Below are positions 55,084-63,114 of a stretch of DNA of 64,000 bases, piece by piece (the stretch's first letter is position 1; every line of letters starts with the position of its first letter). A program made the position numbers and the translations under genes. The stretch comes from Pseudomonas entomophila (GTDB lineage Bacteria; Pseudomonadota; Gammaproteobacteria; Pseudomonadales; Pseudomonadaceae): the NCBI RefSeq assembly GCF_023277925.1, contig NZ_CP063832.1, positions 1,707,001 through 1,771,000 of the forward strand, read 5' to 3'. The notes beneath the pieces are model-generated. The model was not told the origin of the DNA, did no database searches, and worked only from the letters and a program-made list of their open reading frames with translations.

Positions 55084-55749
55084 ATGCTGACCGCCCTGCT
55101 GTTCGACCTCGATGGGACCCTCACCGACACCGATACCCTGCATCTGCAGGCCTTCCGCAAACTGCTGCATGACCATGACGGCCGCGCGCTGACCCAGGAG
55201 CAGTTCGATACCCAGGTCAGCGGGCGCTCCAACGGCCTGCTGTTCGCCGAACTGTTCCCGCACGCGGACAACGCCGAACGCCAGAGGCTGGCGGAGCGCA
55301 AAGAGGCACTGTTTCGCGAGCTGTCACCCAACCTGTCGCCCCTGCCTGGCCTGCTCGACCTGCTGACGCACGCCGAACAGCACGGCATCGGCATGTGCGT
55401 GGTGACCAACGCCCCACGCCTGAATGCCGAGCACATGCTGGGTGCCATGGGCCTGGATGAGCGCTTCAAGCATGTGCTGGTCGCGGACGAGCTGGAACGC
55501 CCCAAGCCCGACCCGCTGCCGTATCTCACCGGCCTGCAACGCCTGGGCGCCGACGCTGGCCAGGCACTGGCCTTCGAGGACTCGCTGCCAGGCGTCAAGG
55601 CGGCCGTCGATGCCGGGATCTTCACTGTGGGGTTGGCGACCACGCAGCCGGCCGAACGGCTGCGGGAGGTTGGGGCGCAGTTGGTGATCGAGGACTACGA
55701 TGACCCGCGTTTGTGGGCATTGATCGAGCAGATGCAAGCGCCTCTGTAG
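55084..55749 (+). CDS. HAD-superfamily phosphatase
   Basis: This 221-residue hydrolase of the beta-phosphoglucomutase-like HAD branch has the nucleophile motif FDLDGTLTDTD (Asp8/Asp10), motif II VVTNAP near 112, motif III Lys in ERPKPDP near 145 and motif IV FEDSLPGVKAA near 165. It probably acts on a small phosphorylated metabolite. ATG 55084 follows AGGA. The TAG stop is supplied by the REP that begins two bases earlier. Confidence 0.88.
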   Translation: MLTALLFDLDGTLTDTDTLHLQAFRKLLHDHDGRALTQEQFDTQVSGRSNGLLFAELFPHADNAERQRLAERKEALFRELSPNLSPLPGLLDLLTHAEQHGIGMCVVTNAPRLNAEHMLGAMGLDERFKHVLVADELERPKPDPLPYLTGLQRLGADAGQALAFEDSLPGVKAAVDAGIFTVGLATTQPAERLREVGAQLVIEDYDDPRLWALIEQMQAPL

Positions 55750-55838
55750 GAGCGGCTTCAGCCGCGATGCGGACAACGCGTACCTGACACTCCCCTGACA
55801 CCCGCTTTGCGGGTGATCGCGCCTGAAACCGCTCCTAC
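55746..55838. repeat. REP inverted pair overlapping a stop codon
   Basis: GTAGGAGCGGCTTCAGCCGCGAT faces GATCGCGCCTGAAACCGCTCCTAC; the right unit has two altered stem bases. The TAG inside its head is the stop codon of the HAD gene. Confidence 0.88.
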
Positions 55839-55950
55839 AACGGCCCTTCCTCCCATCCCCCGCCGTTCGTCGGCCACGTGCCTTTAACTGTCGATTCCAC
55901 CGCAGCCCCGTTCGACCACAGGTTGAATCCCTCAGCCTGGAGTCACCACC

Positions 55951-56673
55951 ATGACCCACCCCAAGCACACCGTGGTCTCGCGCAGCCAGTGGCTAGCCGC
56001 CCGGCAACAACTGTGGCTGCACGAAAAGGCGTTCACCCATCACCGCGACGAACTGGCCGCCGCCCGCCGCGCCTTGCCATGGGTGAGAATCGAACACGAC
56101 TACCGCTTCCAAGGCCCTGACGGCGAACTTGGCCTCGACGGGTTGTTCGCCGGACGCAGCCAGTTGCTGGTCTACCATTTCATGTTCGTCGAAGGCTGGC
56201 AGGAAGGCTGCCCGGGCTGCTCGTTCCTGGCCGACCACTTCGATGGCGCCAACCTGCACCTGGCGCACCACGACGTGTCGTTGGTGGCGGTGTCCCGCGC
56301 CCCCTACGCCGAGTTCCAGGCATTCCGCCACCGCATGGGCTGGCACTTCCCGTGGTTTTCCTCCCACGGCAGCCGCTTCAACCAGGACTTCGGCGTCAGC
56401 GTCGCCACCGACGGCACCGCCCAGTACAACTACGAGCCTTACACAGGCAGCGAGAACGAGCTGCCCGGGCTGAGCGCCTTCTACCGCGACCAGGATGGTA
56501 GCCTCTACCACACCTACTCCACTTACGCCCGGGGCCTGGATATCCTGGTCAACGCCTACAACTTCCTCGACCTGGCCCCATTGGGCCGTAACGAGGCGGG
56601 CACGATGGACTGGGTGCGTCACCACGACCGCTACGAAGGCACCGATGCCAAGCCGCACTGCTGCGCGAAATGA
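55951..56673 (+). CDS. DUF899 thioredoxin-like protein
   Basis: This 240-residue protein belongs to DUF899, a thioredoxin-fold family. Key stretches are EKAFTHHRDELAAARRALPWV near residue 25, LLVYHFMFVEGWQEGCPGCSFLADH (CPGC redox-like motif near 90), HRMGWHFPWFSSHGSRFN and VYHTYSTYARG-like YHTYSTYARGLD. Function is unknown; a redox or detoxifying role has been suggested for the family. It stands between a REP and the convergent transporter, with a one-base gap to the latter. Confidence 0.9.
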   Translation: MTHPKHTVVSRSQWLAARQQLWLHEKAFTHHRDELAAARRALPWVRIEHDYRFQGPDGELGLDGLFAGRSQLLVYHFMFVEGWQEGCPGCSFLADHFDGANLHLAHHDVSLVAVSRAPYAEFQAFRHRMGWHFPWFSSHGSRFNQDFGVSVATDGTAQYNYEPYTGSENELPGLSAFYRDQDGSLYHTYSTYARGLDILVNAYNFLDLAPLGRNEAGTMDWVRHHDRYEGTDAKPHCCAK

Positions 56674-56674
56674 G

Positions 56675-57664
56675 TCAGGAAGCCACCACCTCGTTGCTGG
56701 CCTCAATCCGCGCCGCGTAGCGCTGGGCCAGCACCGCGCAGACCATCAGCTGGATCTGGTGGAACAGCATCAGCGGCAGGATCATTGCGCCGATGCCACC
56801 ACCGACGAACAACACCTGCGCCATCGGCACGCCGGTGGCCAGGCTTTTCTTGGAGCCGGCGAACAGGAGGGTGATGCGATCCTCGACGTTGAACCCGAAC
56901 ACACGCCCGAGCAGGCGCGTGCCCAGCAGCACCACCGCCAGCAGGATGCCGCACACGGCGAACAGCCCCGCCAGGTGCTGCGCCGAGACGCTGTGCCACA
57001 GCCCGGTGACCACCGCTTCGCTGAACGCGGTGTAGACCACCAGCAGGATCGACGCCTGGTCGACCATTTTCAACCAGCGGGCGTTGCGCCGGACCCAGTC
57101 GCCAATCCAGCGGCGGGCGATCTGCCCGGCGACGAAAGGCACCAGCAGCTGCAGGGTGATCTTGAGCACGGCATCCAGCCCTGAGCCGGTATCTCCGGAG
57201 GCACCGAGCAGCATCATCACCAACAACGGCGTGAGGAAGATCCCCAGCAGGCTCGATGCCGCGGCGCTGCAAATGGCCGCCGGCACGTTGCCACGGGCCA
57301 GCGAAGTGAAGGCGATCGCCGACTGCACCGTAGCCGGCAGCGCGCACAGGTAGAGCACCCCCAGGTACAGCTCGTTGCCCACCAGTGGCACGAACAGCGG
57401 CTTGAACGCCATGCCCAGCAAGGGGAACAGCACGAAGGTGCAGGCGAATACCAGCAGGTGCAGCCGCCAGTGGCCGGCGCCGGCGATGATGGCCTCGCGC
57501 GACAGCTTGGCGCCGTGCAGGAAGAACAGCAGGCCGATGGCCAGGTTGGTCAGCCAGCCGAACAGCACCGCCCCTTCGCCGGAACAGGGCAGTACGGTGG
57601 CAATGAACACCACCCCGAGCAACGCCAGGGTGAAATTGTCGAAAAGCATGCGCAAATACTTCAT
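56675..57664 (-). CDS. Bile acid:sodium symporter family transporter (YfeH-like)
   Basis: This 329-residue inner-membrane protein has nine to ten hydrophobic helices. Motifs LAIGLLFFLHGAKLSREAI, LCALPATVQSAIAFTSLARGNVPAA and LFAGSKKSLATGVPMAQVLF are those of the SBF-like/YfeH branch of BASS transporters. The substrate is probably an organic anion. ATG 57664 was chosen over an upstream frame start because the residues before it are hydrophilic and atypical. Confidence 0.88.
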   Translation of the reverse strand: MKYLRMLFDNFTLALLGVVFIATVLPCSGEGAVLFGWLTNLAIGLLFFLHGAKLSREAIIAGAGHWRLHLLVFACTFVLFPLLGMAFKPLFVPLVGNELYLGVLYLCALPATVQSAIAFTSLARGNVPAAICSAAASSLLGIFLTPLLVMMLLGASGDTGSGLDAVLKITLQLLVPFVAGQIARRWIGDWVRRNARWLKMVDQASILLVVYTAFSEAVVTGLWHSVSAQHLAGLFAVCGILLAVVLLGTRLLGRVFGFNVEDRITLLFAGSKKSLATGVPMAQVLFVGGGIGAMILPLMLFHQIQLMVCAVLAQRYAARIEASNEVVAS

Positions 57665-57811
57665 CACGTATTCCGTCTTGTCATTGTGCAAGCCCGGACG
57701 ATAAGGTCTGCGCTTTTCCCGCGCTAACGCCGGAACCCCTGGCAATGTCGCCCAACGGACAGGCGCAGGCTACAGGTTCCCGTATCGCACTTCGACAAGG
57801 ACTGCTTTTCC

Positions 57812-58951
57812 ATGAAACACACCCACCGCCTCTGCCTCGCCGCCACCCTGGCGTTGGCCAGCCTGCCGGCCCTGGCCGACGATCTGCAGTCGACCGTCGA
57901 TGACGTCATCCAGCCGCTGATGCGCGAGCAAGGCATCGCCGGCATGGCCGTGGCCCTGTACGTCGATGGCCAGTCGCACTACTTCAGCTATGGCTATGCG
58001 AACACGCAGGAAAAACAGGTCGTGACCCGCGATACCCTGTTCGAGGTCGGCTCGGTGAGCAAGACCTACACCGCCACCCTCGCCGCCCTGGCCAGCGCCG
58101 AAGGCAAGCTCGACCTCGCCGCGCCTGCCAGCCGCTACCAGCCAGCCCTGGCCGGCACCGCGATCGGCAGCGCCAGTGTGCTGGAACTGGGGGCCTACAG
58201 CGGCGACTGCCTGCCACTGCAATTCCCGGACGAAGTGCAGACCGACAAACAGGTCCTGGCGTTCTACCAGCACTGGCAGCGCCGGTTCGAACACGGCACC
58301 ATGCGCTGCTACTCGAACCCCAGCCTGGGCCTGTTCGGCAATCTGGCAGCGCGCTCGCAGCAACGCCCGTTCGCCGAAGTGATGACCCAGGATGTGCTGC
58401 CACGGCTGGGCCTGCACCACACCTACCTGGAGGTACCGGCCAACGCTCGCGGGCTGTATGCCCAAGGTTACGACGCCGCCGACAAGCCGGTGCGGGTCGG
58501 CCCCGGTCCCTTCGCCGACGAAGCCTATGGCATCAAGACCAGCGCCAGCGACATGCTGCGCTACGTCCAGTTGCAGGTGCGACCAAACGAACTCGACCCG
58601 GCGCTGCGCAAGGCCATCGCCATCACCCAGGCCGGCTACTTCCAGGTCGGCGCCATGACCCAAGGCCTGGGCTGGGAGCGCTACCCGTATCCAGTGGCCC
58701 TGGACACCTTGCTGGCGGGCAATGGCGCCAACATGATCCGCGAGCCCCAGGCCACCAAGGCCCTGGTCCCCAGCCTCCCCGCCGAGCCCGCCGCCTGGTA
58801 CAACAAGACCGGCGCCACCAACGGTTTCGGCGCCTATATCGCCTTCGTGCCCTCGAAGCAGATGGGCATTGTCCTGCTCGCCAACCGCAACTACCCCAAC
58901 GAGGAGCGCGTGCGCGCCGCCCAGCGCATCCTCGCCAGCCTGGAGCGCTGA
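57812..58951 (+). CDS. ampC: Class C beta-lactamase
   Basis: This 379-residue periplasmic serine hydrolase inactivates beta-lactams. A signal peptide ends near ALADD. Active-site motifs are Ser81-Val-Ser-Lys84 (SxxK), Tyr167-Ser-Asn169 (YxN) and Lys332-Thr-Gly334 (KTG), all intact. The usual LGTYTAGGLPLQ loop is altered to LGAYSGDCLPLQ (126-137), adding a Cys near the active site. The regulator ampR, normally divergent next to ampC, is absent: a transporter gene lies there. A GST gene starts four bases after the stop and may be co-transcribed. Confidence 0.93.
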   Translation: MKHTHRLCLAATLALASLPALADDLQSTVDDVIQPLMREQGIAGMAVALYVDGQSHYFSYGYANTQEKQVVTRDTLFEVGSVSKTYTATLAALASAEGKLDLAAPASRYQPALAGTAIGSASVLELGAYSGDCLPLQFPDEVQTDKQVLAFYQHWQRRFEHGTMRCYSNPSLGLFGNLAARSQQRPFAEVMTQDVLPRLGLHHTYLEVPANARGLYAQGYDAADKPVRVGPGPFADEAYGIKTSASDMLRYVQLQVRPNELDPALRKAIAITQAGYFQVGAMTQGLGWERYPYPVALDTLLAGNGANMIREPQATKALVPSLPAEPAAWYNKTGATNGFGAYIAFVPSKQMGIVLLANRNYPNEERVRAAQRILASLER

Positions 58952-58954
58952 AAC

Positions 58955-59578
58955 ATGTTGAGAATCCTCGGCAAGGCGTCATCGATCAATGTACGCAAGG
59001 TGCTGTGGACCTGCACCGAGCTGGGTCTGCCCTATCAACGCGAAGACTGGGGCAGCGGCTTCCAGGCCACCGACACACCGGAGTTCCTGGCCCTGAACCC
59101 CAATGCCATGGTGCCGGTGATCGTCGATGACGACTTCGTGCTGTGGGAGTCCAACAGCATCCTGCGCTACCTGGCCAACCAGCATGGCGGCGCCCACCTC
59201 TACCCTGCCGCGCCGCGTGCCCGCGCGGCCGTCGACCAATGGCTCGACTGGCAGGCCACCGACCTCAACGATGCCTGGCGCTACCCGTTCATGTCCCTGG
59301 TGCGCCAGTCCCCCGCGCACCAGGACCCGGCGTTGCTGGCCGCGGCTAGCGCACAGTGGACCGCGCGGATGCGCCTGCTCGAACAGCGCCTGCAAGCCAC
59401 CAATGCGTACGTGGCCGGTAGCCACTTCAGCCTGGCCGACGTGGCCATCGGCCTGTCGCTCAACCGCTGGCGCCGTACGCCGCTGGAGCACCCGCCACTG
59501 CCGGCGCTGGAGGCGTATCACACGCGCCTGCGCCAGCGCGCGGGCTTCCTCGAGCACGGCGACAATGGAACCCCATGA
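58955..59578 (+). CDS. Glutathione S-transferase
   Basis: This 207-residue cytosolic GST has the N-terminal thioredoxin-like domain with [18 protein letters not shown] (Ser/Asn at the glutathione site), the cis-Pro in MVPVIVDD and [11 protein letters not shown]. An all-helical C-terminal domain has [14 protein letters not shown]. It resembles the beta/theta-like GSTs of Pseudomonas with a role in detoxification. Three bases separate it from ampC. Confidence 0.9.
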   Translation: MLRILGKASSINVRKVLWTCTELGLPYQREDWGSGFQATDTPEFLALNPNAMVPVIVDDDFVLWESNSILRYLANQHGGAHLYPAAPRARAAVDQWLDWQATDLNDAWRYPFMSLVRQSPAHQDPALLAAASAQWTARMRLLEQRLQATNAYVAGSHFSLADVAIGLSLNRWRRTPLEHPPLPALEAYHTRLRQRAGFLEHGDNGTP

Positions 59579-59636
59579 ACTAAAAGCAGGATTGTCCGAC
59601 AAGATGTAGTGCTAAAAAATATTCACTACAAAACTG

Positions 59637-59666
59637 TTGACGCCCTTCCCGGCCCTTGTGCATGAT
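59637..59666 (+). promoter_or_regulatory. Sigma70-like promoter of the folded leader
   Basis: TTGACG (59637-59642) and CATGAT (59661-59666) are 18 bases apart. The -35 is near consensus and the -10 matches at four of six positions. Transcription would start near 59673, at the first hairpin of the structured region. Confidence 0.5.
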
Positions 59667-59672
59667 GAGGCC

Positions 59673-59835
59673 GTCTCCCCGATCGGGAGCGGTGGCAAGG
59701 GTGTTCCAGACGGCCTGCGCGGTAACGCAGGCCGTCCGTGGAGAGGGAAACTGCCCAGAAGGCAGCGTGAGAAAGCCCCTGTTGCGATGCTGCTGTAGCA
59801 GCCTTGGTTAGTGCGCTACATGGTGTAGCGCCGAA
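59673..59835 (+). ncRNA. Candidate structured RNA or long folded 5' leader
   Basis: Five hairpins lie in about 160 bases: 59675-59689 (5 bp), 59709-59736 (perfect 11 bp stem GACGGCCTGCG with a six-base loop), 59751-59765 (CTGCC/GGCAG), 59789-59802 (GCTGC/GCAGC) and 59813-59831 (8 bp). No open frame of note occupies it. It sits between a promoter-like sequence and the 110-residue protein gene, so it may be a regulatory leader or an independent RNA. I do not recognise any known family in it. Confidence 0.55.
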
Positions 59836-59888
59836 TGTGAACTTCACCTGCGAAATTCACCGACGAATAGAGTAATGGGGGCTTTGAA

Positions 59889-60221
59889 ATGATGAACTTG
59901 AACAACAATCCGACCATCCACCAACTGGCCCAGCTGTTCGCCGCGCGCAAGGACAGCCTCGACGACCACCTGCTGTGGGTCAGCCAGTCCGGCGAGGTCC
60001 GCCTGGACCGCCTGCCGCCCAACACGGTCGAAGCCGAATTCGAATCGCACATGCCCAGCATGCGCGCCCGCTTCAAGGTCTACCGCCGTGGCCAGGGCTA
60101 CGTCGGCAAGAAGGCCGCCGCCGACACCACCTTCGTCGGCCGCGTGCTCCAGACCCTGCAACAAGAATGGCCTGCGGCCCGTGAGCGGCAGGCAGTCAAG
60201 GTGATCGACTCGCTGAACTGA
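59889..60221 (+). CDS. Hypothetical protein (110 residues)
   Basis: This small soluble protein has motifs NPTIHQLAQLFAARKDSLDDHLLWVSQSGEV and a basic centre (MRARFKVYRRGQGYVGKKAA). I do not recognise a family. The start may be either of two adjacent ATG codons, and GGGGG lies ten bases upstream. It is preceded by the long folded region and followed by an intrinsic terminator, so it is probably transcribed alone. Confidence 0.7.
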   Translation: MMNLNNNPTIHQLAQLFAARKDSLDDHLLWVSQSGEVRLDRLPPNTVEAEFESHMPSMRARFKVYRRGQGYVGKKAAADTTFVGRVLQTLQQEWPAARERQAVKVIDSLN

Positions 60222-60253
60222 AACAGGTTCAACCAGTAGTACGCCGCTTCTTG

Positions 60254-60280
60254 AGCCCGGCCTGAACCGCCGGGCTTTTT
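60254..60280 (+). terminator. Intrinsic terminator
   Basis: AGCCCGGC and GCCGGGCT form a perfect eight-base stem around a seven-base loop, followed by a T run. It ends the transcript of the 110-residue protein. Confidence 0.9.
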
Positions 60281-60322
60281 CATGCCTGCTAGTATCCTGC
60301 TCTTTTCACCCTGGAGCATCCG

Positions 60323-60745
60323 ATGAACACCCCTGCCTTTGGTACCGATGACGCCTCCTACCAGGCCGCTGGCGGCATTGACGGCCTGCGCCGGCTGGTC
60401 GATGACTTCTACCGGCTGATGGCGCAAAGCCCGTCGGCCGCCAGCGTACGGCGCATGCACCCGGACGACCTGTCCGGCTCGCGCGACAAGCTGGCGTGCT
60501 TTCTCAGCGGCTGGTTGGGCGGGCCGCGGCTGTACAGCGAACGCTACGGTTCGATCGCCATCCCTTCGTTCCACGCCCAATGGCCGATCAGCGAAGCCCA
60601 CAGCGCCATCTGGCTCGACTGCATGGCCCAGGCCATTGCCCTGCAACCTTGGTCAGGCGAGTTCGCTGAGTACCTGCTGCGCCAGCTGCGGGTGCCTGCC
60701 GAACGCATCGTCCAGGCCAGCCGCAACCGCCACGCTCAGGCCTGA
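60323..60745 (+). CDS. Group II truncated hemoglobin
   Basis: This 140-residue 2-over-2 globin starts with AAGGIDGLRRLVDDFYRLMA. The proximal heme His is His84 in IAIPSFHAQWPIS, followed by the conserved AIWLDCMAQAI helix. Group II members bind oxygen and other small gases in the cytoplasm and are linked to protection from reactive oxygen or nitrogen species. It converges with the next gene, overlapping it by ten bases. Confidence 0.85.
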   Translation: MNTPAFGTDDASYQAAGGIDGLRRLVDDFYRLMAQSPSAASVRRMHPDDLSGSRDKLACFLSGWLGGPRLYSERYGSIAIPSFHAQWPISEAHSAIWLDCMAQAIALQPWSGEFAEYLLRQLRVPAERIVQASRNRHAQA

Positions 60746-61041
60746 AGCCGGCGCGGCAAGCGCTCTGGCAGCGGTACGGCGCCGGTGGCCAGCGCACGGG
60801 CGCGATCCACACCCCAGACCAGCGCACGGGTCATGGTCTCGCCGGGGCGCGCGGGGTAGTACTCTTCCAGCAAGGCCTTGCCGTTACTGGCATACAGCCC
60901 GAGAAACAACTGCGTGGCGCCGAGACGCGACAAGCGCACCTGCACATCGAGGCTGGTGCCATCGCTCAGTTCTTCGTCGTGGCTGCGGCTGTGCAGTTGC
61001 GCATCGGCCCACTGCCAGTAGGTCTCTTCCCTGATTCGCAT
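60736..61041 (-). CDS. Conserved hypothetical protein
   Basis: This 101-residue soluble protein contains IREETYWQWADAQLH, VRLSRLGATQLFLGLYASNGKALLEEYYPA and a basic end (PERLPRRLQA). I do not recognise the family. ATG 61041 has GGAG ten bases ahead. Confidence 0.7.
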   Translation of the reverse strand: MRIREETYWQWADAQLHSRSHDEELSDGTSLDVQVRLSRLGATQLFLGLYASNGKALLEEYYPARPGETMTRALVWGVDRARALATGAVPLPERLPRRLQA

Positions 61042-61144
61042 TGAAATCAATACTCCGTTTGGTCAAATGCCGCGCAAGAAAAACACAGTCGCCAGCCTCC
61101 GGCGAGGGCGACACACCGATACCATGAGCAGGATCAAGGAATGC

Positions 61145-61170
61145 AAAAAAAACCCCGCCGTTGGGCGGGG
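61145..61170 (-). terminator. Intrinsic terminator of the 62-residue gene
   Basis: On the minus strand, a seven-base CCCCGCC/GGCGGGG stem with a four-base loop is followed by eight T. It lies 17 bases after the stop codon at 61187. Confidence 0.95.
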
Positions 61171-61186
61171 CGCTGTGTGCGTCGGC

Positions 61187-61375
61187 TTACTTCCTGGCGG
61201 GGAAGCGAGGGGTGAAGCGACCTTTCTTGGCGCGCTGCAGGTGTGCCGGTGGCAACTGTTCAGTCTCGTCCAGGGTCATGTTGGCGAAGCCCAGGCGCAA
61301 GAACGACTGCCCGCAGCGCACCTGGTTGTTGATTGGGAATGCATCGTTCAGGTCTTCGAAATAGGATTCGCTCAT
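61187..61375 (-). CDS. Small conserved protein (62 residues)
   Basis: This short protein (MSESYFEDLNDAFPINN, then RLGFANMTLDETEQLPP and a basic end) has a good ribosome-binding site (GGGAG eight bases ahead) and its own intrinsic terminator, which together make it a credible gene. No function is known to me. Confidence 0.75.
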   Translation of the reverse strand: MSESYFEDLNDAFPINNQVRCGQSFLRLGFANMTLDETEQLPPAHLQRAKKGRFTPRFPARK

Positions 61376-61516
61376 GCCCAGACTCCCTCAAGCGGTGACC
61401 GTGCCGACAAACAGTTCGTTTGCCTAGATAAACAGCGGTCCGATGAAGTGAGACTAGCCGGTCATTTGCAGACCTGTCGGACAATCCGGCATTGCCCGAC
61501 CGATGGCAAACTTACA

Positions 61517-61837
61517 TCACTTCAAGCGCACCGCCGTGCCGGTGGCGAAGACCACGACCATGCCCCCCTGCACCGACGGCATGCTGATTTCGAAGTCCAC
61601 CCCCACCACTGCGTCGGCTTGCAACTGCCGTGCCCGCGCCTTGAGTTCCTCGGTGGCTTGCTCGCGAGCCTCCTTCAGCGCGCTCTCCAGGGTCTGCGAA
61701 CGGCCGCCGAAGAAGTCGCGAAAGCGTGCGAAGAAATCGCGCACGAAGTTGATCCCCTGCACCGATTCGGCGCTGACCACGCCGAGGTACTCGGCGACGG
61801 GGCGGCCTTCAAGCTGGCTGGTGGTGCTGATGATCAT
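61517..61837 (-). CDS. YbjQ/UPF0145 family protein
   Basis: This 106-residue protein fits the YbjQ heavy-metal-binding-like family: IISTTSQLEGRPVAEYLGVVSAESVQGINFVRD near the start, then QLQADAVVGVDFEIS and VVFATGTAVRL. Members form pentamers; function is unclear. AGGAG precedes the ATG. Confidence 0.92.
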   Translation of the reverse strand: MIISTTSQLEGRPVAEYLGVVSAESVQGINFVRDFFARFRDFFGGRSQTLESALKEAREQATEELKARARQLQADAVVGVDFEISMPSVQGGMVVVFATGTAVRLK

Positions 61838-61885
61838 GGGCTTGCTCCTGACAAAAAGAAGCCGATGCTAACAAATTAAATGCCT

Positions 61886-61946
61886 GTAGGAGCCAGCCTT
61901 GCTGGCGAACCGCGGTGACGGGGTTCGCTAGCAAGGCTGGCTCCTA
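61886..61946. repeat. REP-like inverted pair (CCAGCCTTGCTGG type)
   Basis: GTAGGAGCCAGCCTTGCTGGCGAACC faces TTCGCTAGCAAGGCTGGCTCCTA. It lies just downstream of the EamA gene, before the ybjQ-type promoter. Confidence 0.85.
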
Positions 61947-61964
61947 AAAGAGTTGTGGCGCTTT

Positions 61965-62852
61965 TTAATGGGCGGTGGCGGCGCGCAGTCGCTGCCCCAG
62001 GCGTGGCCCGAACACGTTGATCAGCAACCCCAGCATCACCAGCAACGCCCCCCAGCACTGCGCCGTGCTCAGGCGTTCCCCCAGCAGCACGGCGGAAGAG
62101 CTCAGGCCAACCACCGGCACCAGCAACGAGAACGGCGCCACCTTGCCCGCCGGGTGGCGCGACAGCAGCGTGCTCCACAGGCTGTAGCCGACCATGGTGG
62201 CGACGAAGGCCAGGTAAAGCAGCGCCAGTACCGAACTCCAGCTGATGTTGGCCAGCGCATGACCAATCCGCTCTGGCCCTTCCAGCCACCAGGACAATGC
62301 CAGGAACGGCAACGGTGGGATCAACCCGCCCCAGATCACCAGCGCCACCAGGTCAACCTTGCCGAAGCGCCGAGTGATGATGTTGCCCATGCCCCACATG
62401 GCGCCGCCACACAGGGTCAGCAGCAGGGCGATCACAGGCACGTGGCTGCTGTTCTCGCTACCGATCACCGCCAGCCCGCTGGCCGCCACCAACAACCCCA
62501 GCACACTGGCCAGGCGCAGCCGTTCACCGAGAAACAGCGCGGCGAAACCGAGGGTGAAGAACGCCTGGGATTGCAGCACCAGCGAGGCCAGCCCCGGTGG
62601 CATGCCGCTGTACATGGCCTGGAAGAGAAAGGCGAACTGGCCCAGGGAAATGGTCGCGCCATAGGCGATCAACCAGCGCCAGGGCAGGTTCGGCCGCTTG
62701 ACCAGCAAGACCGCCGGGAAGGCCACCAACAGAAAGCGCAAGGCCCCCAGCAACATGGGCGGCAGGCCATCGAGGCCAACCTTGATGACCACGAAGTTGA
62801 CGCCCCAGGCGATGATCACCACCAGGGCGATCAGCAGGTCCTTGAGTGGCAT
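61965..62852 (-). CDS. EamA-family (DMT) exporter
   Basis: This 295-residue inner-membrane protein has ten hydrophobic helices made of two EamA repeats (IAWGVNFVVIKVGLDGLPPMLL near the start, MWGMGNIITRRFGKVDLVALVIW in the second half). EamA-type proteins export amino acids or metabolites. ATG 62852 has GAAGGA eight bases ahead; an ATG three codons earlier is too close to it. Confidence 0.9.
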   Translation of the reverse strand: MPLKDLLIALVVIIAWGVNFVVIKVGLDGLPPMLLGALRFLLVAFPAVLLVKRPNLPWRWLIAYGATISLGQFAFLFQAMYSGMPPGLASLVLQSQAFFTLGFAALFLGERLRLASVLGLLVAASGLAVIGSENSSHVPVIALLLTLCGGAMWGMGNIITRRFGKVDLVALVIWGGLIPPLPFLALSWWLEGPERIGHALANISWSSVLALLYLAFVATMVGYSLWSTLLSRHPAGKVAPFSLLVPVVGLSSSAVLLGERLSTAQCWGALLVMLGLLINVFGPRLGQRLRAATAH

Positions 62853-63006
62853 TGCACGCATTCCTTCTTCAGGCTGTTATAGAAATATTTCGTTGCAGCA
62901 TAAGGTCAATCGCCTGCGAGGGACCAGCACAGTTAGCCCCTAGCCTTGCGCAACAGTGGGCTGTGATGGCCCCAAGAATGGGGCTGAAATTCGCGTGAAC
63001 CTTCAC

Positions 63007-63036
63007 TTGACCAGACTTGTATATACATGCTCATAT
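63007..63036 (+). promoter_or_regulatory. Promoter with palindromic operator TGTATATACA
   Basis: TTGACC (63007-63012) and TCATAT (63031-63036) are 18 bases apart. The perfect palindrome TGTATATACA (63018-63027) fills the spacer, a layout expected for a repressor. CTTGTATATACA resembles the operators of the GntR/HutC subfamily. It precedes the NCS1 permease gene. Confidence 0.55.
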
Positions 63037-63114
63037 CAAGCCTCGGTCATCCGCCCTGCGTTGCGCCGATGGCCGCCGCCCCTCACAAAAACAACGAAGC
63101 GGAGCCCTCCCCCG

